This document shows, in pieces, positions 30,801 to 39,925 of a stretch of DNA of 64,000 nucleotides. The stretch's first letter is position 1. Each line of letters begins with the position of its first letter. The notes under the pieces are model-generated. The model saw nothing but the letters and a program-made list of their open reading frames with translations, made no database searches and was not told where the DNA came from. The stretch is from positions 62,001 to 126,000 of the forward strand of contig JADJOD010000010.1 in NCBI GenBank assembly GCA_016713985.1. The letters are read 5' to 3'. The DNA comes from Lewinellaceae bacterium (GTDB taxonomy: Bacteria > Bacteroidota > Bacteroidia > Chitinophagales > Saprospiraceae). Both the position numbers and the translations under genes were made by a program.

Positions 30801-31253
30801 TTACCTGTTTTTGCCATTGCGCCGTTCCAGCCTTTTTTCACGGGCTTCTTGCAGGCGTTTCACCAGCGATTCGCGGAATTCACGTTCCGCCTTGGGCAGT
30901 TTGGCAATTTTGCGGACGGGCAGCACCTTTCTGAGTTTTTGCACCAGTTCCTTCTCCAGGTCAAATTCTTTCTGACGGATTTCAAAGTATTTTTTTACGT
31001 ATTCCTCCACCTCGGCGTCGCTCATCCCCTCGATTTCGGCTTCCGGTTTTAGTTGCTTTTGCAAATTTTCCTTGTTTTCAACATATTCATTAAAAACAGG
31101 CCAAAAATTCTGGGCTTCTTCCGAGGTAAGATGGAGCACACGGGTATATACCTCCGCGCGTAATGCCTTGATACGTTCGCCCATTTCTTTCTGGGCAGTG
31201 GTAGTCGAAACAAATGCGCTGATAATCAGGACGATAAGAAAAAAGCGCTTCAT
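30801..31253 (-). CDS. Spy/CpxP-like periplasmic protein
   Basis: 150 residues with a signal peptide (MKRFFLIVLIISAFVSTTTA). The mature part is entirely helical and charged: EMGERIKALRAEVYTRVLHL TSEEAQNFWPVFNEYVENKE and DAEVEEYVKKYFEIRQKEFD. L-T-x-E-E-A-x-x-F-W is the common phrase of Bacteroidota proteins in this position; it parallels the LTxxQ motif of Spy/CpxP. These are periplasmic chaperone or stress-sensor proteins. It is the third gene of a sigma/anti-sigma operon (35 bp after the membrane protein gene) and may report envelope stress to it. Confidence 0.75.
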   Translation of the reverse strand: MKRFFLIVLIISAFVSTTTAQKEMGERIKALRAEVYTRVLHLTSEEAQNFWPVFNEYVENKENLQKQLKPEAEIEGMSDAEVEEYVKKYFEIRQKEFDLEKELVQKLRKVLPVRKIAKLPKAEREFRESLVKRLQEAREKRLERRNGKNR

Positions 31254-31288
31254 AATAAATGGATTGTAATGGTCAGTAAATTTTTTGG

Positions 31289-31822
31289 TCAGAGCAAACT
31301 TTCGAGTTCTTCGTCGCTCATTTCTTTGAGTAAAAGTTCCAGTTCTTCCGCAGACAGATCGTCAATGGAAGGGCTTTTTTTCCTGCAAATCCTGCTTCTG
31401 TGGGTGTGTCGTTGCGGTTCCGGAGCCAGGGCAGCCAGTTGGTCCACGTCGAAATCGCGGATGTTTTCCAGTACGTAGGCTTCGATCATTTCTTCCTCCG
31501 TCAATTGCTGCGCGACAGCAGGAAGGGTGGGGTAAGTGGCGCCGGTTTGGGGCTGAAAACCATTTTGCCGACAACACGATGACGAATACCGCTGCCGCTG
31601 CCACCATGATCTGCGGGCGAAGCAGCCAGCGCCGAAGCCCACCGCCGCGTTTGGCGTTTAATACCGGTTCGCGCTGCAAATCCGAAGCATCTATTTTGCG
31701 AAATACGGCTTCTTCCAGGCCTTCGAAGTAACCTTCAGGGGTCCGGAATCCATCGTTCTGTTGCTTCATCTCCGTAGCAGGAGAAAGTTCTTCCAATTCT
31801 TTATGTAAAGATCCCTTTTCAT
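31289..31822 (-). CDS. Anti-sigma-like membrane protein (two frameshifts)
   Basis: From ATG 31822, with one added A in the run near 31816, the protein starts KGSLHKELEELSPATEMKQQ, then NDGFRTPEGYFEGLEEAVFR, one membrane helix (IMVAAAAVFVIVLSA), and (after a shift near 31560) an acidic tail QQLTEEEMIEAYVLENIRDF ... LSAEELELLLKEMSDEELES. The F-x-x-PEGYFE phrase is standard in Bacteroidota proteins encoded just after an ECF sigma factor. It probably binds the sigma factor through the cytosolic part. Both breaks lie at homopolymers or short repeats, so likely errors. Confidence 0.7.
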
Positions 31823-31838
31823 AATTTCAATTTCGGGA

Positions 31839-32371
31839 TTAATGGTCCGTTTCTTTAAATGCGGCTTCAATCTTCTTTACCGCGTGGTGAAAGGAGGCCT
31901 TAAGCGCTCCAACCGACGTATCGAGCAAGGAAGCCATTTCTTCGTAGGGCATTTCGTTGTAATAACGCAAATTGAATACAAGTTTTTGTTTGTCAGGCAG
32001 TTGCACAATTGCTTTTTGCAACCGAACCTGTATCTCATCGCCATCAAACCATTCGTCGGCCTGCAAACGCCCGGCTGAAGACTCAGAATCATCCAGTGAA
32101 TAGGAGGCATGCCGGTTTTGCTTTGCAGATGGGTAATGGCCTCGTTGGTAGCGATCCGGTACAGCCAGGTGAACAGTTTGGACTTGCCTTCGAATTGTAA
32201 AATGCCCCGGTAAATTTTAATGAACGTGTTTTGCAGTACATCGTCTGCGTCTTCATGCACCAGCACAATCCGGCGAATGTGCCAGTAAAGTCTTTCCTGA
32301 TATTGCGCCATCAGCAACCCGAAATCCGCGCTCGAACGTCCGGTCGAACGCAGCAGCCCATGATCTGATCA
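31839..32371 (-). CDS. ECF-type RNA polymerase sigma factor (frameshifts)
   Basis: Region 2: LLMAQYQERLYWHIRRIVLV HEDADDVLQNTFIKIYRGI and KLFTWLYRIATNEAITHLQ, the classic ECF core. After a shift near 32112 (A4 run) region 4 follows: VQLPDKQKLVFNLRYYNEMP YEEMASLLDTSVGALKASFH, the DNA-binding helix-turn-helix for the -33 element. The start is uncertain because of another shift near 32345; LLRSTGRSSADFGLLMAQYQ gives the likely beginning, so the upper end is approximate. It leads an operon with the anti-sigma and the Spy-like gene. Confidence 0.8.
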
Positions 32372-32461
32372 TCTGACGCGGATTTGTTCGTCAATGCGGC
32401 CTGCAAACTGTTAAATTTGTTTATAGGACGCAATTAACGGAAGATGGTTTAATCCGCCCGG

Positions 32462-32503
32462 AAAAAAATAGCGCCGGCGGCAGGAGATTGCCGTCGGCGC
32501 TAT
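32462..32503 (-). terminator. Intrinsic terminator of the antirepressor-like gene
   Basis: ATAGCGCCGGCGGCA (32468-32482) pairs with TGCCGTCGGCGCTAT (32489-32503), 15 bp with one G-T style mismatch and a 6-base loop. On the minus strand it is followed by a T7 run (A7 at 32462-32468 as written). It lies 107 bp downstream of the gene at 32610-32951. Confidence 0.7.
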
Positions 32504-32609
32504 GTTAAGTAGCCTGTAGGACGGAAATCTTTTCCGTCCGGATGATTCATTATCAGAATGTTCCGAAGAAAATTGGTCGCATTAATTCTGCGCGCTTACA
32601 CCCAATACC

Positions 32610-32951
32610 TCATGCAGCCTGCTGAAACAAATTCATTTGCCCGTTCTGGGCGACTGCTTCGAGTAGCCGGGCGTATTTTAATTTGTCCTTGCTGTTGGTG
32701 CGCAATGCGATGAGTTTGGCCAGTTCAAGGGTGAGATAAAAATCTTCGATGGGCTCTCCGGGGCGCGGGCGTTTGGCAAAATCGCGATACGGCTGCGGGC
32801 GGCGTATCCCGTCCTGGAATTCGTAAACGTCCCGCATCCAGCGACGCATCATGGCTCCGTACTGGCGGACCGGCAATTTTAAAGCGGCGTGCAGGTTGGA
32901 GGCGGTGACCACTTTGGTGCCTTGTTTGCTTTCAAAAACTTCGAGTTTCAT
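32610..32951 (-). CDS. AntA/AntB-like antirepressor-type protein
   Basis: 113 residues. The first half, TKVVTASNLHAALKLPVRQY GAMMRRWMRDVYEF, resembles the AntA/AntB and Bro-N style of phage antirepressors (A-x-x-LH-x-x-L ... W). The second half, EDFYLTLELAKLIALRTNSK and ARLLEA, matches the D-Y-x-L-T-x-x-x-AK-x-L-A block of the same families. It has its own terminator and no phage genes around it, so it is probably a resident gene in Bacteroidota. Upstream DNA (32952-33330) is AT-rich and otherwise empty up to the promoter of the next gene. Confidence 0.55.
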   Translation of the reverse strand: MKLEVFESKQGTKVVTASNLHAALKLPVRQYGAMMRRWMRDVYEFQDGIRRPQPYRDFAKRPRPGEPIEDFYLTLELAKLIALRTNSKDKLKYARLLEAVAQNGQMNLFQQAA

Positions 32952-33145
32952 AACCCACTCGTTTAGTGACCGTTACTGTTTTTGTTTTAAAGATGGTACA
33001 AAAATAAACAAGTTGTTTTTATAAACAAATAATTGACGCAATTTTTTTTATAAATTTTTTGTTTTAAAAACTATAATATTGAAAATCAATTAGTTGTTAT
33101 TCTGAATATCACACAACCCCGTACTACTTAGTTGAAAGAAACTTT

Positions 33146-33153
33146 TACCTTTG
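33146..33153 (+). promoter_or_regulatory. Possible -7 box of the HMG-CoA synthase gene
   Basis: TACCTTTG matches TAnnTTTG exactly and is followed by CGCG, as seen in other strong promoters here. The only nearby TTG (33132-33134) is 11 bp upstream, too close, so the -33 element is unclear. The start codon is 181 bp downstream, a long leader. Confidence 0.35.
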
Positions 33154-33333
33154 CGCGTTGTTTTTCGCTCGCTGCTAACACCATTAGCGACAATCATTTC
33201 CCTAACCACTTTAATTATTTTCTTCCGCACACCCTGTCGGCGTTTCGCGCCACCGGGTGGTTTTGCCGTATTTAAAACACGGTCAGAACGGCAGCGCTAT
33301 AAACAATCAACAACTAACAATTACCTCTTACAC

Positions 33334-34722
33334 ATGGCCCTCCTTTCCATCGGCATCGACGATATGTCGTTCTACGCCCCCAAAACTGTACCTCGACATC
33401 CGGACTCTGTCTGAGAAGAGAAATATCCCGTACGAAAAATTGTCGCAGGGCCTCGGCCTCTACAAAATGGCCGTTTGCGACGTCCGCGAAGACGCAGCCA
33501 CCATGGCCGCCGAAGCGATTGCCGAACTTATCGAACGCAACCAACTCGATCCCCGCCGGATCGGGCGTATTTACCTCGGCACCAAAGTGCGCTCGATAGC
33601 CAAACCGACGGGGACTTATGCCGTGGAAATGCTTGCCCAGCGTTTTTCCGGCCGTTTTGGCGGCGATTGTTTTCGCCATTGCGACGTCGTGGATATGACT
33701 TTTGCCTGTATCGGCGCCACGGATGCCCTTCAAAACACCCTGGACTGGGTGGCTGCCGACCGCGACCGGATCGGGATTGTGGTAGCCAGCGATATCGCCA
33801 AATACGAACTGGAATCGACGGGGGAATATACGCAGGGCGCCGGCGCCGTGGCCATGCTTGTCAAGTGGAATCCCCGCCTGCTGGCAGTGCGCCGCCTTTT
33901 TGGAGTTGCCATGGAAAGTGTACACGATTTTTACAAACCGCGCCGGGAAAAGTTCTGCGAAACGCCCGTGTTCGACGGGCAATATTCCAACCAGTGCTAC
34001 CAGGATCGTATGATGGAAGCACTCGACGACTTCCGCCGCCGTGCCGTGAAGGCCGGCGTATTCCGCGACGATCAGTACCGGGCGCTTTCGGAGCGCTGGG
34101 CCAGGATGATTTTCCACCTGCCGTATGCCTTTCACGCCAAACGGATGTATGTGGAACGTTTTATCCTCGAAAGAAAGGAAAAAGACGCCTGGGAATCCGA
34201 TGTATCGGCAAACGGTTTTTCAGAACCCCTGCGCGAGCAGTTGCAGACGATAAAACCTTTGAAAAAGCGCGCGCCGCTTTTTTCAAATCCGTCAGCGAAT
34301 CGCAGATGTATCGCCGGTTTGTAGCGGAAAAACTGGAAAAAGCGCAACGCGCCAGCCAGGAAACCGGCAATTTATACACGGCTTCGCTGTTTCTTGCACT
34401 TATGAGCACCCTGGAATGCGACCTCGGCGAAAATAAAAACCTGGCCGGCAAACGTTTCGGTTTTGTGGCATACGGAAGCGGCTCCAAGGCGAAGGTTTTT
34501 GAAGCGGTTGTTCAAAAAGAATGGAGCAGTGTTGTCCGCAGCTTCGGGGTTTTTAAAAAATTGCAGCAACGCAGGGCTGTCGACTACGATCAGTACGAAG
34601 CGCTGCATTCCGGCCTGCAAAAAGTGCCGGTGTTTACGGAAAGGGGGCGCTGGGGGCTGGAACGGATCGGGCAGGAGGGGGTGACGCTGGGCGCGCGGTA
34701 TTACGCTGCATTTGGCATTTGA
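33334..34722 (+). CDS. mvaS: Hydroxymethylglutaryl-CoA synthase (two frameshifts)
   Basis: Condenses acetyl-CoA and acetoacetyl-CoA to HMG-CoA, the second step of the mevalonate route to isoprenoids. ATG 33334 gives ALLSIGIDDMSFYAPKLYLD once the extra A in 33382-33385 is removed. Key parts: KMAVCDVREDAATMAAEA (with the general-acid Glu), YLGTKVRSIAKPTGTY, VDMTFACIGATDALQNTLDW (nucleophile Cys in FACIG), VASDIAKYELESTGEYTQGA GAVAML, and MIFHLPYAFHAKRMYVERF (catalytic His in FHLPYAFH). A second break near 34240 (one base missing) joins DKTFEKARAAFFKSVSESQM to the C-terminal GSGSKAKVFEAVV. About 460 residues, normal for the family. Confidence 0.88.
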
Positions 34723-34771
34723 GTCCTGAAACCGACATTCAGCTGCCTTTTTTACCGGTTGAGTATTTTTA

Positions 34772-34805
34772 TTGGCCCGGATTCGGCGACCGGACAATAT
34801 ATTTG
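34772..34805 (+). promoter_or_regulatory. Weak candidate promoter before the 34954 gene
   Basis: TTG (34772-34774) and TATATTTG (34798-34805) are 23 bp apart, slightly longer than usual. The gene start is 149 bp downstream. Confidence 0.3.
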
Positions 34806-34953
34806 TGCATTCAAAGTTTATACTCCTGCAAGCGGATTTTCAGACTTGCCTTCCACTTAAGAAATAGCCATGCCCACTTAATCGCCCTGCTCCCGGTCCG
34901 GAGCGGATTCGTTCTAATCTTTTCCAATCACCGATTTATTTCCGCCCTTGTAC

Positions 34954-35139
34954 ATGAATTATTTCAAATTAATCGAGCCGTATCTCTACGGCAGCCTCAG
35001 TCCCGAAGAACAGGCGTTTTTTGAACGGCAACTTGCCCGTAACCCTGCTCTGGCCAACGAAATGTCCGTTCGTTTTTCACTGGTGCGTGTGCTCCTGGCC
35101 AGTCCAGCTATGCTTTCCATCCGAAATTCAAACCTTTGA
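34954..35139 (+). CDS. Short anti-sigma-like N-terminal domain protein, probably truncated
   Basis: 61 residues: MNYFKLIEPYLYGSLSPEEQ, then AFFERQLARNPALANEMSVR. This is the common start of Bacteroidota anti-sigma-like proteins (Y-L-x-G-x-L-S/T-x-E-E-x-x-F-E-x-x-L-x-x-D/N-P-x-L), which normally continue with a membrane helix. Here the frame stops soon after (LASPAMLSIRNSNL) and no membrane helix can be read downstream in any frame with confidence. No sigma factor is next to it. Either a truncated remnant or a frameshifted gene. Confidence 0.45.
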   Translation: MNYFKLIEPYLYGSLSPEEQAFFERQLARNPALANEMSVRFSLVRVLLASPAMLSIRNSNL

Positions 35140-35278
35140 ACGGCCGTGCCTCCTCTCCCGGCCGTCGGTCGGGTATGGTGGAATGGTTGTGGCTGGCCTG
35201 CACCGTTTCGATATCGGCTGGACTTCTTACCGGGTACCTGTTATAATATATGTAAGAAGGGGGTTTTGCCGGCGGGTG

Positions 35279-35931
35279 TTATTTTCGTTCAAATACGCCG
35301 TTCCGGAAAGTTCCCCGTTTCAGCCATCCGATACAGTTGCCGGCGAATTCGAAAGATCCGCCGAGGGTACCTGTTTTGGGGTCGAAAGTAGTCAGCGCCA
35401 TTTCTCCCGAAATGGTTTCGTACGTTTCCGTTTTGCCGTCCGCTTGTTTGACCTGGGCGATTGCGGAAAAATGCTCCGCCGTCATCGAATTGGCTTCGAA
35501 TACACTTTCCAGGGGAAGTTTCGACAATTGACTTTTTTGAAGCCCGCCCAGGAGTAAAAAAATCCGGTGTGTTTGCCCCGTGCTGTCCGTCCAGCTCAGA
35601 TTGACCTGCAGGGAGACGGTATCCTGGTCGTCCAGCGAATCAAATATCTGGGTACATTTTTCCCACGGCAATTCCTGCGTCGTGGTGATCTCTGCCTTCA
35701 TAATGGAATCGTAATACTTCCAGTGCAGCAAATTGACCAGCCCTGACTTGGTTTTGTGGTAAGGCAATACTTTTACGCCCTTCAGAGGGCGATATCGTCC
35801 ACGCTGAGGCTGCATTGGGCGCACGACAGGTCGAAAACCTGGTTGGGCGCCCCTTTTACCAGTGTTACCTGTGCGGAAATTTCGGCCAACCGAAACAAGA
35901 TTATCAGGAAGAAGGCGGTTGATTTCATCAT
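35279..35931 (-). CDS. Hypothetical secreted protein (one frameshift)
   Basis: ATG 35931 (or 35928) gives a signal peptide (MMKSTAFFLIILFRLAEISA, cleaved before QVTLVKG). The frame stops at 35782 and resumes one base later as KGVKVLPYHKTKSGLVNLLH, MKAEITTTQELPWEKCTQIF, VNLSWTDSTGQTHRIFLLLG and a beta-rich C-terminus (GSFEFAGNCIGWLKRGTF). Combined length is about 215 residues. The mature protein looks like a beta-sandwich, but no family is recognised. It is divergent from the ribosomal operon, which starts 250 bp away. Confidence 0.5.
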
Positions 35932-36059
35932 CGAGGGGGGCAAAAGTAGTAAATGAAAGGTTATGCAGGCCCTCTGCCCGGAGTAAATCATTCTGTACGA
36001 TGCTGCAAAGCGGTTTTTCAACCCTGCGGAAACTTTTTTAATAAAATTTCAAACCCTGC

Positions 36060-36091
36060 TTGGTTTTTCAGTTGTAGTGTTCTTACCTTTG
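36060..36091 (+). promoter_or_regulatory. Promoter of the S10-spc-alpha operon
   Basis: TACCTTTG (36084-36091) is a perfect -7 box, with TTG (36060-36062) 21 bp upstream as the -33 element. It lies 88 bp before the rpsJ start. The position fits the main promoter of the ribosomal operon; the leader between may carry autoregulatory structure, but I see no clear fold. Confidence 0.65.
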
Positions 36092-36179
36092 CGGGCGCTT
36101 TTGAAAAACGGGACAAAATCATCTTCGGTTTTCCGGGTTTCAAAAGGTTGAAATTGAAATTTAAATTCCTTTCAGGGTA

Positions 36180-36486
36180 ATGAATCAGAAAATTCGCATT
36201 AAACTTCGGTCTTACGACTACAATCTGGTGGACAAGTCCACGGAGAAGATCGTAAAGACTGTACGTGCGAGTGGAGCCGTTGTAACTGGTCCGATTCCGC
36301 TGCCGACTGAGAAAGAAATTTTCACTGTTCTGCGTTCGCCGCACGTGAATAAGAAAAGCTCGCGAGCAGTTCCAGTTGCGCACCACAAGCGCTTGATTGA
36401 AATCTACACACCGACACAAAAGACGGTGGACGCACTCTCAAGTTGGAACTTCCAGTGGTGTTGACATCCAGGTCAAGCTCACCTGA
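36180..36486 (+). CDS. rpsJ: 30S ribosomal protein S10 (four indels)
   Basis: First gene of the S10 operon. S10 sits in the 30S head and, as NusE, also joins antitermination complexes. Start MNQKIRIKLRSYDYNLVDKS, and TGPIPLPTEKEIFTVLRSPH, are unmistakable. From 36357 the frame is damaged: a +1 (extra T in AGCTCGCGAG) and a -1 (a C missing at 36387-36390) hide REQFQLRTHKR, and two missing A's (near 36442 and 36453) hide the end LELPSGVDIQVKLT before the stop at 36486. As sequenced the protein ends at 36464. Four errors in 130 bp of an essential gene point to poor consensus, not mutation. Confidence 0.92.
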
Positions 36487-36680
36487 TCGTACATTTTAGG
36501 AAATCAAGTCTGCGGTTTCCGGCGGCAATCAAAGTGTCCCGATTTTTCGGATAACTGATGCGGTCGAAAGCGGTTCCGGTTAACGGAAGATCGCTTCTCG
36601 TATGTCTGCCTGTTTGGAACACCGTTTTGGAAAAAAAAGATATTCAACGAATCGTTCTACCATCTAAATAACTCGACACC

Positions 36681-37304
36681 GTGAACGGTCTGATTGGCAA
36701 AAAAATCGGGATGACCAGCGTCTATGACAACCTCGGCAAAAACGTCGCGGTTACGATCATCGAAGCAGGCCCCTGCGTGGTAACGCAAGTACGCACCGAA
36801 GAAACGGACGGCTATTCCGCCGTACAGTTGGCTTTTGGTGACCGTAAAATCAAAAACACACCCAAAGCGCTCATGGGCCATTTCCAAAAGGCTGGCCTCG
36901 AAGAGCCTTTACACAAAGTGCAGGAATTCCGCGACATGAACATTTCCAAAAACCTCGGCGAAGAAGTAACCGTTGCCGATGTTTTTGCGGAAGGGGATAA
37001 AGTGGTGGTGACCGGCACTTCAAAAGGTAAAGGTTTCCAGGGTGTTGTGCGCCGCCACGGTTTTGGCGGTGTCATACAGCAAACGCACGGCCAGCACAAC
37101 CGTCTGCGCGCCCCCGGCTCGCTCGGTAACTCCTCGTTTGCCGCTAAAGTAATGAAAGGTATGCGTATGGGTGGCCACATGGGCAGCGCCCAGGTACAAG
37201 TACGCCGCCTGCAAATTATCAAAGTGTTCCCCGAACAAAATATCATCCTGATCAAGGGTGCTATTCCTGGTCACAAGGGCGCATACGTAACAATTGAAAA
37301 ATAA
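36681..37304 (+). CDS. rplC: 50S ribosomal protein L3
   Basis: 207 residues, from a GTG start at 36681 (NGLIGKKIGMTSVYDNLGKN). L3 binds the 23S rRNA near the peptidyl transferase centre and starts 50S assembly. The central loop GVVRRHGFGGVIQQTHGQHN with RLRAPGSLGNSS is intact, and GMRMGGHMGSAQVQVRRLQI follows. The 194 bp between rpsJ and this gene contain no gene or obvious hairpin. Confidence 0.97.
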   Translation: MNGLIGKKIGMTSVYDNLGKNVAVTIIEAGPCVVTQVRTEETDGYSAVQLAFGDRKIKNTPKALMGHFQKAGLEEPLHKVQEFRDMNISKNLGEEVTVADVFAEGDKVVVTGTSKGKGFQGVVRRHGFGGVIQQTHGQHNRLRAPGSLGNSSFAAKVMKGMRMGGHMGSAQVQVRRLQIIKVFPEQNIILIKGAIPGHKGAYVTIEK

Positions 37305-37330
37305 TTTCTTGACCAATAATTTCTTCGGAA

Positions 37331-38029
37331 ATGAAAATTTCGGTCTATAACATCCAAGGCGAAGCGACCGGCAGAACGGTAGAACTGCCTGATAATGTGT
37401 TCGGTATCGAACCTCATGAGCACAGCGTATGGCTCGATGTGAAGCGTTTTCTCGCTGCACAACGCCAGGGCACTCACAAATCGAAAGAACGCAGCGAAAT
37501 GAGCGGCTCTACCCGCAAATTGCACAAACAAAAGGGTACGGGTGGATCGCGTAAAGGCGACATCAACAACCCCCTGTATCGCGGTGGCGGTCGTGTATTC
37601 GGCCCGCGTCCACGTAACTACGACATTCAGGTCAACGCAAAGGTTCGCCGTCTGGCACGCCGCAGCGCCCTGTCTGCCAAAGCAAAAGCAGGTGAAATTG
37701 TGGTGGTGGAAGATTTTTCGTTCGAAACGCCGCAAACCAAGCAGTTCCAGCAAATCCTCCACGCTTTAAAGGTTGCGGATAAAAAACCGTTGACCGTGTT
37801 GGGGAGCTACGACAAGACGCTTTACCTCTCTTGCCGGAACATTCCAAAAGCGGGCATTGCACCCGCCCAGGACCTGAATACCTATCAAATCATGAACGCA
37901 GGCGCTCTGGTGATTGCTGAAAGCGCCATCGAAAAAATCAAAAGAATCCTGCGATTAAATGGTTTGAAGCGGCGTAAAACCCATACTTCAAACTGCAAAC
38001 TTATAAAGTCATGGCTAAGCAAATTTTGA
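37331..38029 (+). CDS. rplD: 50S ribosomal protein L4
   Basis: L4 binds 23S rRNA, lines the exit tunnel and can repress the S10 operon in some bacteria. The body (KISVYNIQGEATGRTVELPD, HKQKGTGGSRKGDINNPLYR GGGRVFGP) is typical. As sequenced the frame continues to 38029 and overlaps rplW by 19 bp with a non-homologous end (NGLKRRKTHTSNCKL). Removing one A in the run near 37940 gives KIKESCD and a stop at 37958, about 208 residues, the usual length. The shorter form is therefore more likely. Confidence 0.93.
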   Translation: MKISVYNIQGEATGRTVELPDNVFGIEPHEHSVWLDVKRFLAAQRQGTHKSKERSEMSGSTRKLHKQKGTGGSRKGDINNPLYRGGGRVFGPRPRNYDIQVNAKVRRLARRSALSAKAKAGEIVVVEDFSFETPQTKQFQQILHALKVADKKPLTVLGSYDKTLYLSCRNIPKAGIAPAQDLNTYQIMNAGALVIAESAIEKIKRILRLNGLKRRKTHTSNCKLIKSWLSKF

Positions 38030-38313
38030 TCAGGCCGGTAATCACCGAAAAGGCAACCAAACTTGCCGACAAACGCAACACGTATGCGTTTGTGGTGAAT
38101 AAAGAGGTGAACAAAATCGAAATCCGCAACGCAGTTGAAAAAATGTTCAACGTTTCCGTCGACAGCGTTAATACGGCAGTCATGCCAGGCAAGCCAAAAT
38201 CGCGCAATACGAAAACGGCTATTATCCGCGGCACAAAATCGTCTTATAAAAAGGCGTACGTGACGCTCACGCCGGGCGAGACTATTGACCTTTTTGGCGG
38301 CACCGAAGAATAA
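38011..38313 (+). CDS. rplW: 50S ribosomal protein L23
   Basis: 100 residues. L23 sits at the exit of the peptide tunnel and docks trigger factor and SRP. Start MAKQILIRPVITEKATKLAD with V-I-T-E-K is diagnostic; VNKIEIRNAVEKMFNVSVDS and RGTKSSYKKAYVTL follow. It lies 42 bp before rplB. Confidence 0.97.
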   Translation: MAKQILIRPVITEKATKLADKRNTYAFVVNKEVNKIEIRNAVEKMFNVSVDSVNTAVMPGKPKSRNTKTAIIRGTKSSYKKAYVTLTPGETIDLFGGTEE

Positions 38314-38355
38314 ACTGATACTCAACCACATCACATTACTCGCAACTGAGTAGAT

Positions 38356-39180
38356 ATGGCACTTAAGAAATTCAATCCGATCACACCGGGACAACGTTAC
38401 CGGGTTGCCGTTTCGAGAGAAGAACTCACGAAAGGCGCTACTCCGGAGAAATCCCTGATGGTCACCATCGGAAGCACCGGCGGCCGCAACGGAGATGGCC
38501 GCCGCACCATGCGCTACCGCGGAGGCGGCCACAAAAGCCGTTACCGTATCATCGACTTCAAACGTGATAAAGAGGGAGCCGCAACGGTGCAATCCGTTCA
38601 GTACGACCCGAACCGCAGCGCATTTATCGCACTGGTTCAGTACGCCGACGGTGAAAAACGTTACATCATCGCCCCGAAAGGAATCGCTGTTGGTCAGTCG
38701 ATTGTATCCGGCCGTGGCGCCGCTCCCGAAACCGGCAACTGCCTTTATCTGGCTGAAGTGCCATTGGGTGCATACATACACAACATCGAACTGCACCCCG
38801 GTCAGGGCGGCGTATTGGTCCGCAGCGCAGGTAACAGCGCCCTTATGATGGGACGTGAAGACCGCTATGCAGTCGTAAAAATGCCTTCCGGCGAAACCCG
38901 CCGTATCCTGCTTACCTGCCGCGCTACCATCGGAATTGTCAGCAATCCCGATCACAGCCTGGAAATTATGGGTAAAGCCGGCCGTATGCGCTGGAAAGGC
39001 TGGAGACCCCGCAACCGCCCGGTAGCCATGAACCCCGTGGATCACCCGATGGGTGGTGGTGAAGGCCGTGCATCCGGCGGACACCCCCGCAGCCGTAAAG
39101 GCCTCAAAGCCAAAGGCGCAAAAACCCGTAGCAAAACGAAAGCATCTAACGCACTCATTATCGGCCGTAAAAAAGGCTAA
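38356..39180 (+). CDS. rplB: 50S ribosomal protein L2
   Basis: 274 residues, full length. L2 is needed for subunit joining and the peptidyl transferase site. MALKKFNPITPGQRYRV begins it; GGGHKSRYRIIDFKRDK and the C-terminal NPVDHPMGGGEGRASGGHPR (with the conserved His near the catalytic centre) are intact. No frame damage. Confidence 0.98.
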   Translation: MALKKFNPITPGQRYRVAVSREELTKGATPEKSLMVTIGSTGGRNGDGRRTMRYRGGGHKSRYRIIDFKRDKEGAATVQSVQYDPNRSAFIALVQYADGEKRYIIAPKGIAVGQSIVSGRGAAPETGNCLYLAEVPLGAYIHNIELHPGQGGVLVRSAGNSALMMGREDRYAVVKMPSGETRRILLTCRATIGIVSNPDHSLEIMGKAGRMRWKGWRPRNRPVAMNPVDHPMGGGEGRASGGHPRSRKGLKAKGAKTRSKTKASNALIIGRKKG

Positions 39181-39233
39181 GTGCTACGGATAAACAACCA
39201 TAACTCAGCACTCAGTAACTCATAAATAAAGAG

Positions 39234-39500
39234 ATGCCGCGTTCACTTAAAAAAGGCCCTTACGTCCACCACGCGCTGTTGGAAAAGGTGCAAAAAGCAA
39301 AACAAAGCAACCGCAAACAGGTAATCAAAACCTGGAGCCGTGCTTCGATGATCGTGCCCGACATGGTGGGCGAAACCATCGCGGTACACAATGGCAAAAC
39401 GTTTGTCCCTGTTTTTGTAACTGAAAATATGGTAGGCCATAAGCTCGGAGAATTTTCCCCGACGCGCAACTTCCGTGGCCACGCCGGAAATAAAAAATAA
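39234..39500 (+). CDS. rpsS: 30S ribosomal protein S19
   Basis: 88 residues. S19 pairs with S13 in the 30S head near the A-site tRNA. MPRSLKKGPYVHHALLEKV and GHKLGEFSPTRNFRGHAGNK are standard. rplV begins 8 bp later. Confidence 0.97.
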   Translation: MPRSLKKGPYVHHALLEKVQKAKQSNRKQVIKTWSRASMIVPDMVGETIAVHNGKTFVPVFVTENMVGHKLGEFSPTRNFRGHAGNKK

Positions 39501-39508
39501 ACGCAATA

Positions 39509-39880
39509 ATGGAAGCAGTAGCTAAACTGAGGAACTGTCCGATGTCGCCGCGCAAAATGCGCCTCGTGGTGGACAATATTCGCGGCCGCAAAGTGGTGGA
39601 TGCGCTCAGCATTCTGAAGTACACCAACAAAGAAGCGGCAGTATGGCTCGAAAAGCTTGTGCTATCGGCAGTAAACAACTGGGAGCAGAAATCCGACCAG
39701 GTAGGTGCCGCCGATGACTACGGACTGTATATCAAAACAGCCTTTGTAGATCCGGGGAGCATTATTTACCGCTTCCTTCCGGCTCCGCAAGGCCGGGCAT
39801 ACCGGGTTCGCAAGCGTCGCAATCACGTCACCATCGTCGTCGAAAACGGGGTGGCTCTTGAAAACGAAGACGCCGAATAA
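39509..39880 (+). CDS. rplV: 50S ribosomal protein L22
   Basis: 123 residues. L22 contacts all domains of 23S rRNA and forms part of the tunnel constriction. MEAVAKLRNCPMSPRKMRLV and the hairpin tip region with FLPAPQGRAYRVRKRRNHVT are normal. Tight spacing to rpsS shows co-translation. Confidence 0.97.
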   Translation: MEAVAKLRNCPMSPRKMRLVVDNIRGRKVVDALSILKYTNKEAAVWLEKLVLSAVNNWEQKSDQVGAADDYGLYIKTAFVDPGSIIYRFLPAPQGRAYRVRKRRNHVTIVVENGVALENEDAE

Positions 39881-39925
39881 ACCTCCAAACCACTCATTCA
39901 CACAATCACTCATTCCTACAATATA

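Noticed and set aside
37885..39084. Long open frame (399 codons) on the minus strand opposite rplB and rplW
   Set aside because: It is antisense to three intact ribosomal genes, its translation is His/Phe/Ala-rich without any domain, and it arises from their codon bias.
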